Part shown: in pieces, positions 42,612 to 54,599 of the stretch
Numbering within the stretch: position 1 is the stretch's first letter
Layout: every line of letters starts with the position of its first letter
NCBI GenBank assembly: GCA_009667805.1
Contig: CM019063.1
Coordinates: forward strand, 351,626,942 to 351,690,941
Direction: 5' to 3'
Origin: Leptobrachium leishanense
Lineage: Eukaryota; Chordata; Amphibia; Anura; Megophryidae
DNA: 64,000 nt
The notes under the pieces: model-generated
Seen by the model: only the letters and a program-made list of their open reading frames with translations
Told to the model about the DNA's origin: nothing
Database searches by the model: none
Program-made: the position numbers and the translations under genes

Positions 42612-43317
42612 TGTACTGTGGGGCAGCAGGGTCATCATTCCACCCAGTCTTCGCTCCAAGGTGCTGGATTCCCTACACGAGGGGCACCCAGGAATTGTTG
42701 GGATGAAGGCTCTAGCCAGGAGCTACTTGTGGTGGCCAGGCCTGGATGACAGAGAAGCAAGTAAGGAGTTGCCAGGAAAGTCGAACGGAGATCAAGCAGA
42801 TGACGAATGGGGACTGGAATCACCGCCTGGCGAATTTCCTGTGTCAACACACAACTCCTAGTACAGCAACTGGTCGCAGCCCAGCGGAGCTGAGGTGGGG
42901 CCGCTGGCTCACAACGAAGCTTGACAGACTTCACCCAGACAGAGTAGCGTCAGAGACGGCTCAGCCCAAACCCCCCAGGAACTTACAGCCAGGTGAATTG
43001 GTATGGGCCAGGAACTATGGGAGTGGGGCACCTTGGGTGGCCGCCAGGGTAACTAAGGTAACGTGTCCGTTGTCATAGGAGGTTACTCTGGGAAATGATT
43101 GTACAATCAGACGCCACATTGATCAGCTGCGGCGCCGGCTGACCGGACCAGTGCGGGATGGAAATCCCAGGGTGTTCTCAGGCCCACTGGAGAACTGTGT
43201 TCCTACAGGTTTGCCTACACCACCGGAGGTACTAGGGGCCGTGGAGCCGTCGCCACTCAGAGACGATCTTCGGGACACTGTCCAGTTGGAGATGGACAGT
43301 TCTCTGTTTTGACAAGA
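42612..43317 (+). pseudogene. Gypsy integrase, internally deleted
   Basis: Plus-strand remains of gypsy pol. It begins RVIIPPSLRSKVLDSLHEGH, then PGIVGMKALARSYLWWPGLD, the H2C2 zinc-binding start of integrase. The catalytic core is deleted. Reading resumes in another frame with NHRLANFLCQHTTPSTATGR, SPAELRWGRWLTTKLDRLHP (42,800-42,960) and the C-terminal QPGELVWARNYGSG and VTLGNDCTIRRHIDQLRRRL (43,082-43,141). Integrase inserts the cDNA into the genome. Missing D,D,E residues and frame changes make it dead. It is followed by a purine tract and LTR. Confidence 0.82.
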
Positions 43318-43421
43318 CTCTCCGGAGGTCAACCATTGCAGAGTCCGTGGGCCCCCAGCCTATCTTGAAGACTATGAGTGTTGAACAGACTGAGGAGAAG
43401 ATCTATCATAGGGGGGAGGGG

Positions 43422-43535
43422 TGTTATGTATTGTGTATATATAAAGTTGTGTGAAGCCCTGCTTCAGTGGCAGTTGTCAGTTGAGGAATAAAATGGTTGT
43501 ATCCTTGACGTCTGTGTTTACTGCAGCACAATACA
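43422..43535 (+). repeat. Short 3' LTR (114 bp) of the gypsy remnant
   Basis: Starts TGTTATGTATTG directly after the polypurine tract AGGGGGGAGGGG (43,410-43,421) and ends CAGCACAATACA. It contains TATATATAAAG (about 43,434-43,444) and AATAAAATGG (polyadenylation signal). TG...CA ends and position after pol define it. Confidence 0.78.
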
Positions 43536-44590
43536 TATGGTAGCCATGTTTTGTTCTACTTTACAAGTACAAATATCTCAAACTAGAAATCCTATAAATT
43601 TTCCACCCAAAGGACAGAAGCTCTCCACAAGATCTATTACCCTGCAAAATTTCAATCATAATGATGGAACAGTTTCCACAGACAAAACTTAAATGTTAAG
43701 CCAATGCCATTTTCTGCTCAAACACCTGTTTTTCCCTGATCTCCAACATCTCAAAATTTTTAAATTCCTTGAATTTTATCTGTTTTGTAGGGATTCCAAA
43801 GCTGGATCTAACTGTCCATTCCCTTTCCTTGTGAAGCTTAAATAGTTTTACAAATTGCACTAGCCCCTTGAGTGCCACATAAGTCATTCCAGTCCAAAGA
43901 TAGGAGCATCTGAAAAATCTAAATTTAACATAAAGCCATTATCAACTTAATTTATAGCAGCATGGTTATGCTGCAATAGTTTAACAAAACCACAGTCCAC
44001 AATAAGGATAAATAATGTAGAATTATTAAAATGTTCAAATTGAATGATCTATATATGTATATATATCTTTGACCAGTTAAATAACCTTATCTCTGCTAGA
44101 AAGCCACGGTGTGGCATGGCATTGATTTTAGGGTTCTGTGTAATAACAGATCCAGGATGGAACAAAGTGAGGCAGATGTCATTTGCATAGCCTAACCAGA
44201 ATTCCTAGCTGCATATGGGGAATGTGGCACAGGAGCTCTGGGAAGCAATTCATCGAATTGCTGTGCTGTGCAAGTGGCTTCTGCAATAATAAACACTAAT
44301 ATATAATATATATATATATATATATCACACCATTCCTAACATACCTGCACACAATGTTCTGCTGGGTTTATTTAATAAACAGGACTCCGTATGAGAAAGA
44401 AGTGTGATGGTAATTATTTTAATCTGTTAAATTTTGGTGAAAGTTAGAGAAAAAAACCCTTGAAATACATGCTCCACGTATGAAATAGGTCTATCGAGTA
44501 GAGAAGAGGAAATGCATAAATTACACACAAAATAAATCTCAGCTGTTACATGGTAATGAAAGGCCTATTGGTGCTTCACCAAAAAGGTTA
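43536..44590. other. Gene-free stretch, AT-rich
   Basis: No gene seen. A (TA)n microsatellite lies at about 44,299-44,326. The rest has no clear repeat structure and may be old unique sequence. Confidence 0.4.
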
Positions 44591-44599
44591 ATATACATT

Positions 44600-45180
44600 T
44601 CATGCAATAACAGATACTTTACGGAGTTAGATTTGGCATCTTTGGAAACGCCATGATCAGGCCTTTCCAATGATATCAGACATGACCCTCTAGCTGCCAC
44701 GGATCGGGAGATACGGAGATCGAAAGGATCCCCCTATCTTCACTTGGCAGCTAGGGATTAGGGCAGCTGAATCTTGATTCAGCAACGGAGGGGGTTAAGG
44801 GTTAAAGACCGGTACAGCTGAAAAGGGGAGACTCTCCCGTTTCCAGTGGTACTCTTTAAAAAATTTTTTTTACAGCGAGCAGTTTGTGAGGGAGAGGGCT
44901 GCAAAGGAGCGCCCCTCCCCTATTTTTCACTACAGGCACCAGGGGGAACCTGGCGATGACATCATCACGCACTTTGATGACGTCATCGTGACTTCCAGGC
45001 CCCTTGAAAAGGTGGGGCAGACTTCCAGCCTGCCAGTCCGCTGCAGGAGTGCGGACAGAGAGATGAGTATAGGGAGAAGGTTAGGAGACCGTGACTTACA
45101 TAGTACGTCCAAATCTGATCCCTGAGCCCACCAGGAACCTCATTGGATCCCCTTGTGCCAGATGGCCGAAACATGAGAAT
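44600..45180. repeat. Dispersed hairpin-rich repeat copy
   Basis: Has TTTGGCATCTTTGGAAACGCC, CCTTTCCAATGATATCAGACA, then CTAGCTGCCACGGATCGGGA and GGCAGCTAGGG, the same blocks as at 62,673-62,810. Further right is GATGACATCATCACGC followed by GATGACGTCATCGTGAC, a palindromic stretch, and CTGCCAGTCCGCTGCAGGAG. Confidence 0.55.
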
Positions 45181-45289
45181 CTAATGCGCTACGGCAAAAA
45201 AAAACTAGGCTGCAAGATGGCGATGTCCGGATCTCCCGGCGACTTCGGCTCCCCCCACTCACCTCAATCCATCACCAGAGGATGAAGAT

Positions 45290-46887
45290 TCTCAGTCCCT
45301 TTGCCTCTGCTTCAGCATCGTGATGACCAGTTCCAAACGCTCCTGCTAGACTTTTGCAATACCTTGGAGGATTTTTGTGCAATTGCCGCTGATCTTTGCA
45401 AGGAGCTGCATGATATAGGTGAGCACATGGTCTCTTAGAATCTGACGAACTGTGCTTAGCCAAAAACAAGCTCATAGATGCTTATAAAGAAATGAAAACT
45501 GCCCATGACGTGCTTTCTATAAAAGTGGGACTTCGAAGACCGCTCCCGAAGGAACAATATCTGTAAAGTCTGAGGAATCCCCAAATCTGAAGATTTAATT
45601 TTCGGATTTGCACTCTGTCAACTCCTGCTGCCACAGGCCTCTGATAAGGACTTGCAATTGGATAGAGCATATTGCATGCCAAATGTCATATCCTCAGCCC
45701 CTGCTGCGCTGCCTGGGGGGGGGGGGGTCTGGGCAAGGTCCTGTGCGAAGAGCTGTCCGGCTGCCAGTACTGGGGAATGGCCGAGCAGCGACCGAGGGGG
45801 CGGGGCCTAGCATGGTCAAGAGGAGTCGCCGGGTTTAAAACTGGGCGCGAGGAGCTGCCTCATCGTGGAGTCCGTTTCCCGCATCACTAATCATTGTGTG
45901 TATTGCTTCTCTGTTGCCAACCCGTTTTCTGGATACGATCCCTGCTCCTGCTTTTTTTTTGATCCCTGCGGTTTTGACTATTCTCTTGCTGCTCGATTAC
46001 GATCGCCTGTGTGGTGCTTTAACCCCATGCTTGCCGCTGGGGTGTTTACACGTTACTGGGGTATTGTCCCTTCTAAGTTGTGGGTATCGTCTGTGGCCTC
46101 ATTAGGTTCCTATACCCAACCCAGGGCTCAAGTTCTCCAGCCACACATGTTTATAAGAACTGCGATCGAGAGGTACTGTTTATATTTGATGGTGAGAGCA
46201 CATTGAACATGAGCCGCATATACTCGATACTGTACTTACGACAGACCCCGAGGTGTATGTGTTGCCGCTGAATATCCTAAGGTACCGCTGATCTGCTCCC
46301 ACTCAGAAAACGTTAAAGCAGCTTATTTCGGTCTGACGTATGTGTATTTCTGTACTTGCTCGAAGTAGTCTATCGGTCTCGAAATCTTTAGTGCTTAGTA
46401 GCAACTCCGTGTCTTGTTCATCCGCATTGCCTCAACTATATAATTCTGCGTATGCCAAGCAGAGTTTAAACGTCAAGATTTATCAGTCCTTAAGGATCTC
46501 AACTCCGCTACTCCATGTGGGCGCTACTCCCAAGCTGCGTCATCTGGACCAGTGTCCCGGAATGTTCTGCTTAGAATTCATTTCTTCCACATTAAGGAAT
46601 CACTGATGTCTGTGAAATGCACCTCCTTAGACCTGCCGGCTACCTATACAGAAGGAATGTTTCTCCTGGATTTAACACCAACTACGATTGCGAAACCCAA
46701 GGAATTATGCATCTACAGGATCCCATACCAATGGGGTTTTCCCATTAAGCTCCTGGTTACAAATCAAGGTACTCTGACCGTCAGTGACACTCAGGAAGGC
46801 TTCTCTACTCTCCAGACGTGGAAGTTGATGGATGCCATTAATCCTCCCCACCAGATTCCATCATCGCCTGCCAAAGTACCAAAGTAA
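45290..46887 (+). pseudogene. LINE C ORF1, split and decayed
   Basis: The first part (45,290-45,690) includes LAKNKLIDAYKEMKTAHDVL (coiled-coil-like) and a weak RRM region. The second (46,490-46,887) has RNVLLRIHFFHIKESLM, SLDLPATYTEGMFLLDLTP and CIYRIPYQWGFPIKLLV, closely matching LINE B ORF1. Between them lies foreign GC-rich sequence. Role as for other LINE ORF1 proteins. Not translatable. Confidence 0.7.
45695..46480 (+). other. GC-rich insertion in LINE C ORF1 with promoter-like elements
   Basis: A 13-G run at 45,715, then GGGGGCGGGGCC (about 45,796, an Sp1-type box) and TTTAAAA at about 45,834. It looks like an LTR or a promoter-bearing retroelement piece. No ends or target duplication resolved, and the left part may be LINE sequence. 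Confidence 0.35.
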
Positions 46888-47410
46888 GAGTGGCACGCAC
46901 AGGGGGTCCACCATCAAGTGACCTGCGAATCTTCTCCTGTGGCTCCTGCCAGCATGTGATTCTTCGTCATCTGTTTTGTCCCTGTGTGGCTCTGCACCTT
47001 GCTCCAGAATCCCTACCTGATGAATGCTTCACAAAAGCAGTCCAGCGAGGAGGGCCTGCTCTATTTTGTGGACTATCAAGTTGAGATATGTACTTCTCTT
47101 TTTTTTGTTTTGCTCTTTTTGGCTGTTTACCTACCCCATGATTTTTGGGGTTGGCCCAGAAATTTCTCTTTGGCCATGGAGATGTGTATATATGGATTTG
47201 TTGCCTGTTGCAGAGTCAGGCTTCCTTTTTTATTTAACTTTTTGTGAGGTTTGCAAGACTTTTCATATCCCATGCGATTCCACGTACCCTTTGAGATGGG
47301 GGTGCCCCCTCTTGGGTCTCCACTGAGCCTTTCCTGGCTGGGCCTAGGAGACTCATTTTCTGTGCTCTGTTCTGCTTGCACTGCATTATTGTTAGACTTT
47401 AACAGTCTAT

Positions 47411-48170
47411 GAAAATTTTCTCCTTGAATGTTAATGGATTGTGCCTTCCCTACAAACATCACTCTACACCGACTTGAAACACTGCTCCCCAGAAGCGGTA
47501 GGTTTGCAAGAAAAACAATTTAAGCAGTTTTCCTATCCTAAATTATATCTCCCTGCGTATGTGCATCACTTTCACGCCACGGCACGGCACCAGTGAAGGC
47601 TAAGGGGGGGGGGGGCTCGACTCATCCATAGTAAATTGACATTTAAATAGCATAGCTCTGTTCTTGATTAATATTACAGATAAGGAAAAGGTCTCAGGTC
47701 ACCTACACCATCGCAAACATTTACTGCCCTAATGCTGGCCAAATATAGTTCTGAAATCGGTTTTGACTAAACTTCGGATTCATACCGGTAAACTTATTGT
47801 CTGCAGCGATTTTAATCCCACGTGGAATCTCCCGCTCCATACCACTCGCACACAACGTTCCTGTGTGCTCCAACTCAGATTGTTAGCAGAATTCCAGCTG
47901 TATATGTGGCGTGTTTTACACCCAGATGAGGTGGATTATACTTTCTTCTCTGATATCATAAAACGTACACCAGAATATACCACTTTGTTAAAGGAGATTT
48001 ATTGGCCTGTGTCCCGGACTGTTCAATGGACATGATGTCCTGGTCTGACCATGCTCCCATTTCCTTATCGCTCCCTGACACATATAGTCCTTATGGTCAT
48101 TCCCCGTGGCGATTGAATAAATCGTTACGGTCACATACTGTAGTCAGAGGTCTCTCAAACTTTGCCCGAT
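47411..48170 (+). pseudogene. LINE C ORF2, endonuclease part
   Basis: Starts MKIFSLNVNGLCLPYKHH, like LINE B ORF2. Fragments in different frames follow: LYLPAYVHHFHAT, IANIYCPNAG, TGKLIVCSDFNPTWN (the DFN active-site loop), WRVLHPDEVDYTFFS and SWSDHAPISLSL. This is the APE-type endonuclease that nicks target DNA. A G-run at 47,606 and several stops break it. Confidence 0.78.
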
Positions 48171-48397
48171 TTTAAAGAAAATGATGCACCTGATGTGCAA
48201 CCATTGTCATAGGCTCACAAAGCAGCAATTAGGGGGAGTGCTTCTTAAATGGGGGATCTTTTAAAAAGAAAAATGCCTCTTGATTGCTTCGACAGATCCA
48301 CTTTGCAACTTCCCTACATATAAGAGCGTGAGGACCTGCCCATGCGGACAGCCCTACGCAGCCTGAAGTGGGAACTGTTAATTTGGACAAGCTATAC

Positions 48398-49061
48398 TGT
48401 AAGGGAATCAGGCCAGAAATAGGCCGCCATGATGTTCCAGGCAGCCGTCTTAATCAGGAATTTGGTTCACGTAAATGTACATAGCAGATATTAGCTCAAT
48501 TAGGACTAGCTTGCATAGATTCTTTGGAATTCCTTAAACAGGCAGAGCAATTAAACTAACAAGATCCAGGCAGACGCTGGCAGAAGTGACAGGATGGAAA
48601 TTAGTTACATCAAGGTCAGAGAGCTAGGGGCCAAAACAATGAGGGATGTGAAACCAGCTGGGGTCTTATCTGAAGTATACAATAAACAAGTTCCAGCGAG
48701 ATAGGCGCAAGCAGGATCTGGGAGAGTGGTAAATTATCCAATTGTCAAAATACTGCGAAAGCTGCCAATTTACTGCTAGTTTGTGGAATGTCTTTGTATT
48801 CAGTAAGGGGAAGGTACAGACCCACGTGGGGAGGACAAGTGTCATCCGTGGGGAGGGTCATTGGGATGTACCGGATTGTCTATTCATGTATAAAATGTTA
48901 CGTTCAATGAGTTCACGTCACTCAGTCTTTGCGATTCAATCCAGGCTGAGTGGTGACGTCACAATAAAGTTCGCCTTTCCTGAAGAGACTCGTGTCCAAG
49001 CAGTCATTGTACGCGCCGGCCCGACTTTACTCCCGAGAGAACCAGGTGGATTCCGGTAACA
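48398..49061 (+). mobile_element. Solo LTR inserted in LINE C
   Basis: A 664-bp unit beginning TGTAAGGGAATC and ending TTCCGGTAACA, with a 4-bp target duplication ATAC on both sides (48,394-48,397 and 49,062-49,065). It contains TATAAAATG (about 48,889) and AATAAAG (about 48,962), spaced as in a retroviral-type LTR. It sits between the endonuclease and RT parts of LINE C and splits ORF2. No internal region, so it formed by LTR-LTR recombination. Confidence 0.88.
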
Positions 49062-49239
49062 ATACTATCTATGGGCTACCAGTAGGCTTCAGACTAAACA
49101 ATCAGGCAAGCAGACTCATGGCTCAAACTCCGTAAAAACGTGGCCAAGTCTAAAATAGAGAGGATTATTTGACTTGACAGTACTAGTTTTCCGCTTCAAT
49201 ATATTGCAGACTGCTTCCCAGCCTACTATGCTGACTATG

Positions 49240-51427
49240 CTAATTTGCAAGAGGACGCAGGTGTACCGCAACCTTCCCTACAGGAAAGTCTAAACTGCCC
49301 TGCCTTGTCCGACTCTCAACATACTCAACGGATGACCCCGATTTACCTCCCAGAGCTCGCTACTGCCCTCGCCTCCCTAAAAGACCGTAAGGCCCAGGAT
49401 GGATTCACAGCTAAGCATTACAAATCCTCTGAGATATTACGCCCTCACCTTTTTACATTATGACAGGTCTATCAGTCAGGTCACGCTTCCTCAGACTGGT
49501 TGTCCGCCGGCAATCACCATCCCTAAGACTTCGCCACCCGCTCCCTCTTGCCATATAGACCGACATCGCTACTTAACACGGACACCAAAAGGTATGCTAA
49601 AATTTTGGCCAACCGCTTGGCGGACCTTGATCATCTGCCACTACCAGAGGCATAAGTTGGATTTATTGCTAAATCGACAATTGATCACGTTGTGCAGACA
49701 CAGACCCCTGTCCCTAGATGCCGAAAAGGCCTTTGATCACCTTCATTGGCTATTTTTATAACCAACGCTTGTGAAATTTGGCATCCCCAGAACTGATAAA
49801 AGTTATTATCGCAGTAGAAGACCCTTATTAACTCCTCGCCCAACGTGACCATGTTGATTGTGGACTTTCAATCTCAACCATTGTTGATCACTAATGGTAC
49901 AAGACAGGGCTGCACCCGCTCTCCACTCCTCTACGCTTTGGCTCTGGAACCCCTAGCCCAGGCCGTTCGCCAATCTGACGAGGAGGGTATACCTGTAGGT
50001 CCCTCCTCCTGTAAATTAAGTTTGTGAGCTTAAACAATAAACCCCTGCTCGCTTTGACTAGGACTTTGTGCCCCCAATAGGCTACATTCGAGATTTCCTG
50101 GATGGGTAGGATACATGCAGTCAAGATGATGCTGCTCCCCAAGCTGCTTTATGTTTTCTGTGCCCACCCTCGGACTGTCCCCATATCCTTTTTCACTGCC
50201 CTGCTTTCGATCATTTCTAATTTTGTTTGGAAGGGGAAAAGGCCACGTACTCTGACCGATATCCATCAGCCCGTTCTATCTGGTGGATTGGGGCTTCCCA
50301 ACAAACTATACTACAGGGCTTTGACATTGGATGTGCTCCAGCACCTTTTGGCATGATACAACCCCCCCCCCCAGTGGGTGTCACTGGTCTTTCCGCATAC
50401 CCTCCCTTAGGATTTTGCCACTGTTCTGTCGACACCTACATTCTAAAAGACACCAAATTCTCCAAACATTTAATGGTCACTTGGGACAAGGCCCTCCCCC
50501 ATAATTGACAAAGGTGTGCCCTCTGGCTTTATAGCCTTCCCTGTGTCGGTGTTTAAACATCTGATCCCCAATTTTAATTTCCATCAATGGCAAGGAAGGT
50601 CAGTTACGGAATTTCACCACTGTCATGCCTCCTGAGACTCCATGTCCTACCCCAAACTGACGACGACGTATGCCATTGAGCCCAACCTATGGTTTTCCTT
50701 TTTACAACTCAGGTCCTGCCTCTCTACATACAATATTCTGCAGTTGCCTTTGCAAGACTGCCTCTTGTCACTGTTGAGCAATATTTCTTGAACCCTAGGC
50801 CAGGTACCAGATTTACTTCAATGGTGTATCTCCTACTTTTGAGTAAGACGTCATTGACTGGATGGAGGTTTTTGGTGAACTGGGAAAGGAACTTGGGAAA
50901 TACATTGTCTGATGAACAGTTCACACGGTTTCACACTGGAAAAGGGTAAATTTGCTTGTATATCCTGGACAGAGGTGCAAACGAAATTGCTGTACAGATG
51001 GTACATTACCCCTGACTGGGAACGCCCATAAAACCCCAAGGTTTCTGCAAATTGTTGGAGATGCGGTGCGACTGATGGCTCTTTTCTTCCAAATTTGGTG
51101 GCATTGCTCTGTGTTGATATCGTTTTGGGAAGGTATAGCGGAGTATAGTATCAAAGTTCTTGGGACTGTGGTCCCTCCGACCCAGAAATTCTTCTCCAGA
51201 GATTCCCTCCCTTAACACATATCCAAAAAGAACATTTGCTCTCTATTTCCTCCACCCTCGTAGGTGCCAGGTGGAAGTCCCTAGATATCCCATCCTTAGC
51301 CTATGCCAAAACGAAGTTGTGCAAGATACGGCTTCTTGATGGCATGGCCATAGAGCTGTGGGGGAGCCCTCCTCCTTCATGTAAAAAACATTGGTTTATT
51401 TGGGATGAATATGTAGTGAAATTGTAA
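49240..51427 (+). pseudogene. LINE C ORF2, reverse transcriptase and C-terminus
   Basis: Fragments of LINE RT in several frames: LPELATALASLKDRKAQDGF (49,345), SLDAEKAFDHLHWLFL (49,712), NGTRQGCTRSPLLYALALEP (49,893), WMGRIHAVKMMLLPKLLYVF (50,099) and, in the tail, FFQIWWHC (51,080). The FADD catalytic box is not intact. Multiple stops; not functional. Confidence 0.8.
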
Positions 51428-51772
51428 CCCTCTTTTTTTATGCCATTATATTTTCTTGATGGAACAGTTATTACTCGCAGATGTTTTGCTATATGTATGG
51501 TTGTACAGAATTTTTAAGTTTTCCCTTTTTCTTATCTGTACCCTTTTACCCCCTAAATCTATAAAACAAAAGAAAATTTTATATAAAAAAATAAATAGCA
51601 TTAAAGGGCGACATTGGTATGATTTCAATAGCGGTGAATCATATATGATGAGTAAACTTAATTCTGAACTGCTTTGAGTTAACTCTATAGCTATATTTTG
51701 GACAATAGAAGCTGGCTGTTCTGGAACAGTTGCTGCCTCCAAGAAGGTACATACCACCTGCACCCTTTAAAC

Positions 51773-51954
51773 CAGTGTTTCCCAAACCTCTCCTCGGAAC
51801 CCTCAACCAGCCCAGATTTTGCAGATCACCTTGGGGAAAAGCAGACTGAATCCTGCAATCACTGAGCAGCAAATCAAAACACCTGTGCTGTGCTTTAGAT
51901 ATCGGTCAAACCTGGCGAGGCGGAGGGTCCTGAGGACAGGTTTGGGAAACACTG
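51773..51954. mobile_element. hAT-type MITE (182 bp)
   Basis: CAGTGTTTCCCAAACCTCTC at the left is matched in inverted orientation by CAGGTTTGGGAAACACTG at the right. The exact 8-bp target duplication CTTTAAAC lies at 51,765-51,772 and 51,955-51,962. CAGTG termini and an 8-bp duplication fit hAT. Confidence 0.92.
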
Positions 51955-51962
51955 CTTTAAAC

Positions 51963-52382
51963 ATTGAGTGAGCCATAAATTATTGCATAGCTATCAATAA
52001 ATAAAAAAAAAAGGTTTACAATCTCCAATAAGAGGTCACAAGGGAATTTTGCTTCAAAAACCATGTAATTTTTAAGAAAGGCTGACCAGGAAACTTAATA
52101 ACATGGATATTTGTTTTTACAGGAAAATCTTTAACAATAGCAAGCTGGTTATAGTAATTTAGGCGCACCATATTCATATTTTTTTTCCCAATTCATCCTA
52201 CACAGTTTATTATATGCTACCACAGTATGTTTATAAAGTATCAACAGCCATATTTTTCTACACTGGTACGTATACATGGTTACGAATGGTTTGAAACTTT
52301 TAAGAATGGGATCTTTTGAGAACATGTGGCTCTTTTTATCAAAAAAGTCTAACGGTACTATTCCGGCAGTAGAAGACCCTTA
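51963..52382. other. Gene-free AT-rich spacer
   Basis: No gene, repeat array or clear element seen. Confidence 0.4.
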
Positions 52383-53003
52383 TTAACCCTTTCACCGCAG
52401 ACGACATCCTCATGTGTCACCGCTGTGTGCGTAGGAAGTCCCCCACATGACATCGGTTCTCCAGGGCCTGCCTCCTTATACTCACCTGTCTGGGGCCTCA
52501 CGGTGATTTGACTATCTTGAAGTCAGACCCCACTTTTAAACCCATCCTGGTGCAATGAGGTCATCGTGCCAAGGCTTGACTGTCTGTTTCAGGTGCCACC
52601 CCCTCCCAAGAGCTAAGAAAGTGCCTGTAGTGGAGTGCCGGCTACTTTTGACCCCTCAATCTCCCCATTGGTAAGGGGCACAGGTTCGACAGGCATCGCT
52701 GGAAAGGTCACAATCTAACCTTTTCAGTGATGCCCCTCTTAACCCCTTAAGTGCCAGTACTCTGATCCAGCGTCAAGTGGCGCCGCATCAGAGCCGTCTT
52801 TCAGTGGGGGCTGACATCTCAGCTCCGCCTCCTCTCGTTCCCTGACGTCACACATGGACGCAATAACGTCAGTATCGGAATCCCCCCTCCAGCAGGGCAG
52901 GGTATTCCCAATGTTAGAGATACAGGAGTTGTTTGGACTCACGTATCTCCCAGAGGGTCATGTTTTTTTTTTGTTTTCTTTTTTAGAAATGGGAACCTGT
53001 TAA

Positions 53004-53600
53004 CCTCCCTGGCGGTATTCCCGAGTGTGACTCGGGGTTAAATTTCGCTACCGCGTACGGTAACCCTGAGCCACACTCGGGCTGGATGTTTACTCACCTC
53101 CTCCTGGCTCCCTCGCTGTCCCCCGCAGTGTGATCGAGGCGAGCTGCTTCCTGGAAGGCTCCCTGCGAGTCACACGATGCAGGGGGGCGGGATAAGCATA
53201 AAAGGAATCTTTTTTACAGTTTACATTTTGGATTATACAGTGTAATGTTTATGAACGGCCACTAGGTGGCAGTACAGGATAAGAAATAGACCATACATCG
53301 TCTCACCCTTGTTTGCAGACAGATTTCAGTGTTTTTTGTTGTATTTTATTGAATATCATTTATTTGCATTATTTTGGATAATTATTTTTGGTTTAATAAA
53401 TTATTATGTCGTGTTTCAAACTTTATCGGACTCCGTGTATTTACTATTTATTTATTTATAAAGGATTTTACCAGTAAGGACTCTTGATTGCACGGATTTC
53501 AGTGCGTGATTCCTAATTATTACAGGCTAACTATGTACAAAAACACGTTTCCTTTAAAAGAAAATTGCGACGCTTTTAGACACAAAATTAACCAGGGAGG
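53004..53600. mobile_element. Nested TTAA MITE (CCTCCCTGG ends)
   Basis: TTAA at 53,000-53,003 and 53,601-53,604 flank CCTCCCTGGCGGTATTCCCG and the inverted end CCAGGGAGG. An inner palindrome CCCGAGTGTGACTCGGG follows the left end. A CTCF-consensus match lies at 53,259-53,273. TTAACCTCCCTGGCGG-type elements are a kind of repeat I associate with amphibian genomes, which supports the organism guess. Confidence 0.85.
53259..53273 (+). promoter_or_regulatory. CTCF-consensus site
   Basis: CCACTAGGTGGCAGT matches the core consensus CCASYAGRKGGCRSY at all 15 positions. It lies in the nested TTAA MITE. Binding is not shown by sequence alone. Confidence 0.6.
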
Positions 53601-54197
53601 TTAAACAAGAGTACCCCATAGAATATATATCCACAAAGGGTCTGATAAAATGTTTAAAAAAAAAAAAAAAAAAACAGTAATTTTACACGCTGGAAATTAT
53701 TGAAATCTGAATGGAAATGTCCTTTTTTTTTTTTAATACAGTTTTTGCTATAGCATGACAGGCTTATGGATAGAATAATGAAATATTACGAAACTGACGT
53801 AAAAGACGTAAAAGATATATAATTTGACTGGGTCGGATGTTAAAACAGGACTTCAAAATCACGTTTAAACATTAGCACAAAACAGTCAATATGAGCTCAG
53901 CACATAGGTGAAATGCTCAGCAGTGAAGGGGTTAAACTACAATATTTATGTACCAGCTGTCAAGTAGTCTAGTGAAAATGTATTTTCAGTAAACAGATGT
54001 TGAAAAAGCAAGTTATTTTACATGGATTGTGCATGACCAGCACATGGTTCAAGACAAGCATGTGTTGCCATAAGTGAATATAAAAGGAGTGCATCTCAAA
54101 TGTAAAGGGTTTTCTTTTTTTTTTTTACGCATAAGCTGGGTGGAGGGGCAATAAATTTCAACTGAGCAGCAGTGCTTTTCCAATAATCAGTCTAAAG

Positions 54198-54333
54198 CAG
54201 GGGTCAGCAACCTTGGCTCCCTGATGTTTTGGGAACTACATTTCCCATGTGGCTCAGTCAGCCTAATGGTTGACTGAGCATCTTGGGAGATGTAGTTCCC
54301 AAAACATCAGGAAGCCAAGGTTGCTGACCCCTG
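54198..54333. mobile_element. hAT-type MITE (136 bp), almost perfect hairpin
   Basis: CAGGGGTCAGCAACCTTGGC on the left is exactly complementary to GCCAAGGTTGCTGACCCCTG on the right. The target duplication GTCTAAAG / GTCTAAGG (7 of 8) lies at 54,190-54,197 and 54,334-54,341. The whole unit folds into one hairpin. Confidence 0.92.
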
Positions 54334-54555
54334 GTCTAAGGGAAAGTTGAAGGTTTCAAATTAGGGATGCGCGGGTACCATTTTTAAAAGACACGAATGG
54401 CGATGGCCCCCCCGGTAGTTGCCGATACATTCATTAAATGTCATGTGACCGCTTCCCAAAATTAGGATTTTGCTGAAAGGCTATCCAATTTATGGAAATA
54501 TTGAAATGTATGGCCACACCAACACACCCTGACCACCCACAAACACCATACCTCT

Positions 54556-54588
54556 GATGTGTGTACACACACACACACACACACACGA
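54556..54588. repeat. (CA)n microsatellite
   Basis: About 14 CA units after GTGTGTACACACAC. Confidence 0.95.
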
Positions 54589-54599
54589 CCTCAGATACG

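Larger units (their letters stand above)
45200..51430 (+). mobile_element. LINE C: heavily decayed L1/Tx1-type element
   Basis: Plus-strand LINE with recognisable ORF1 (about 45,290-45,690 and 46,490-46,887), endonuclease (47,411-48,170) and RT to C-terminus (49,240-51,427, ending WFIWDEYV). It carries two insertions: a GC-rich block at about 45,695-46,480 and a solo LTR at 48,398-49,061. Many stops and frameshifts; the oldest LINE in the window. Confidence 0.78.
52387..53931. mobile_element. piggyBac-type MITE with nested MITE
   Basis: TTAA at 52,383-52,386 and 53,932-53,935 flank termini CCCTTTCACCGC and GCAGTGAAGGGG (10 of 12 bases match when inverted). A second TTAA-flanked element (53,004-53,600) lies inside. 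No transposase. Another TTAACCCCTTAAGTGCC edge at 52,739 suggests further nesting. Confidence 0.65.
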
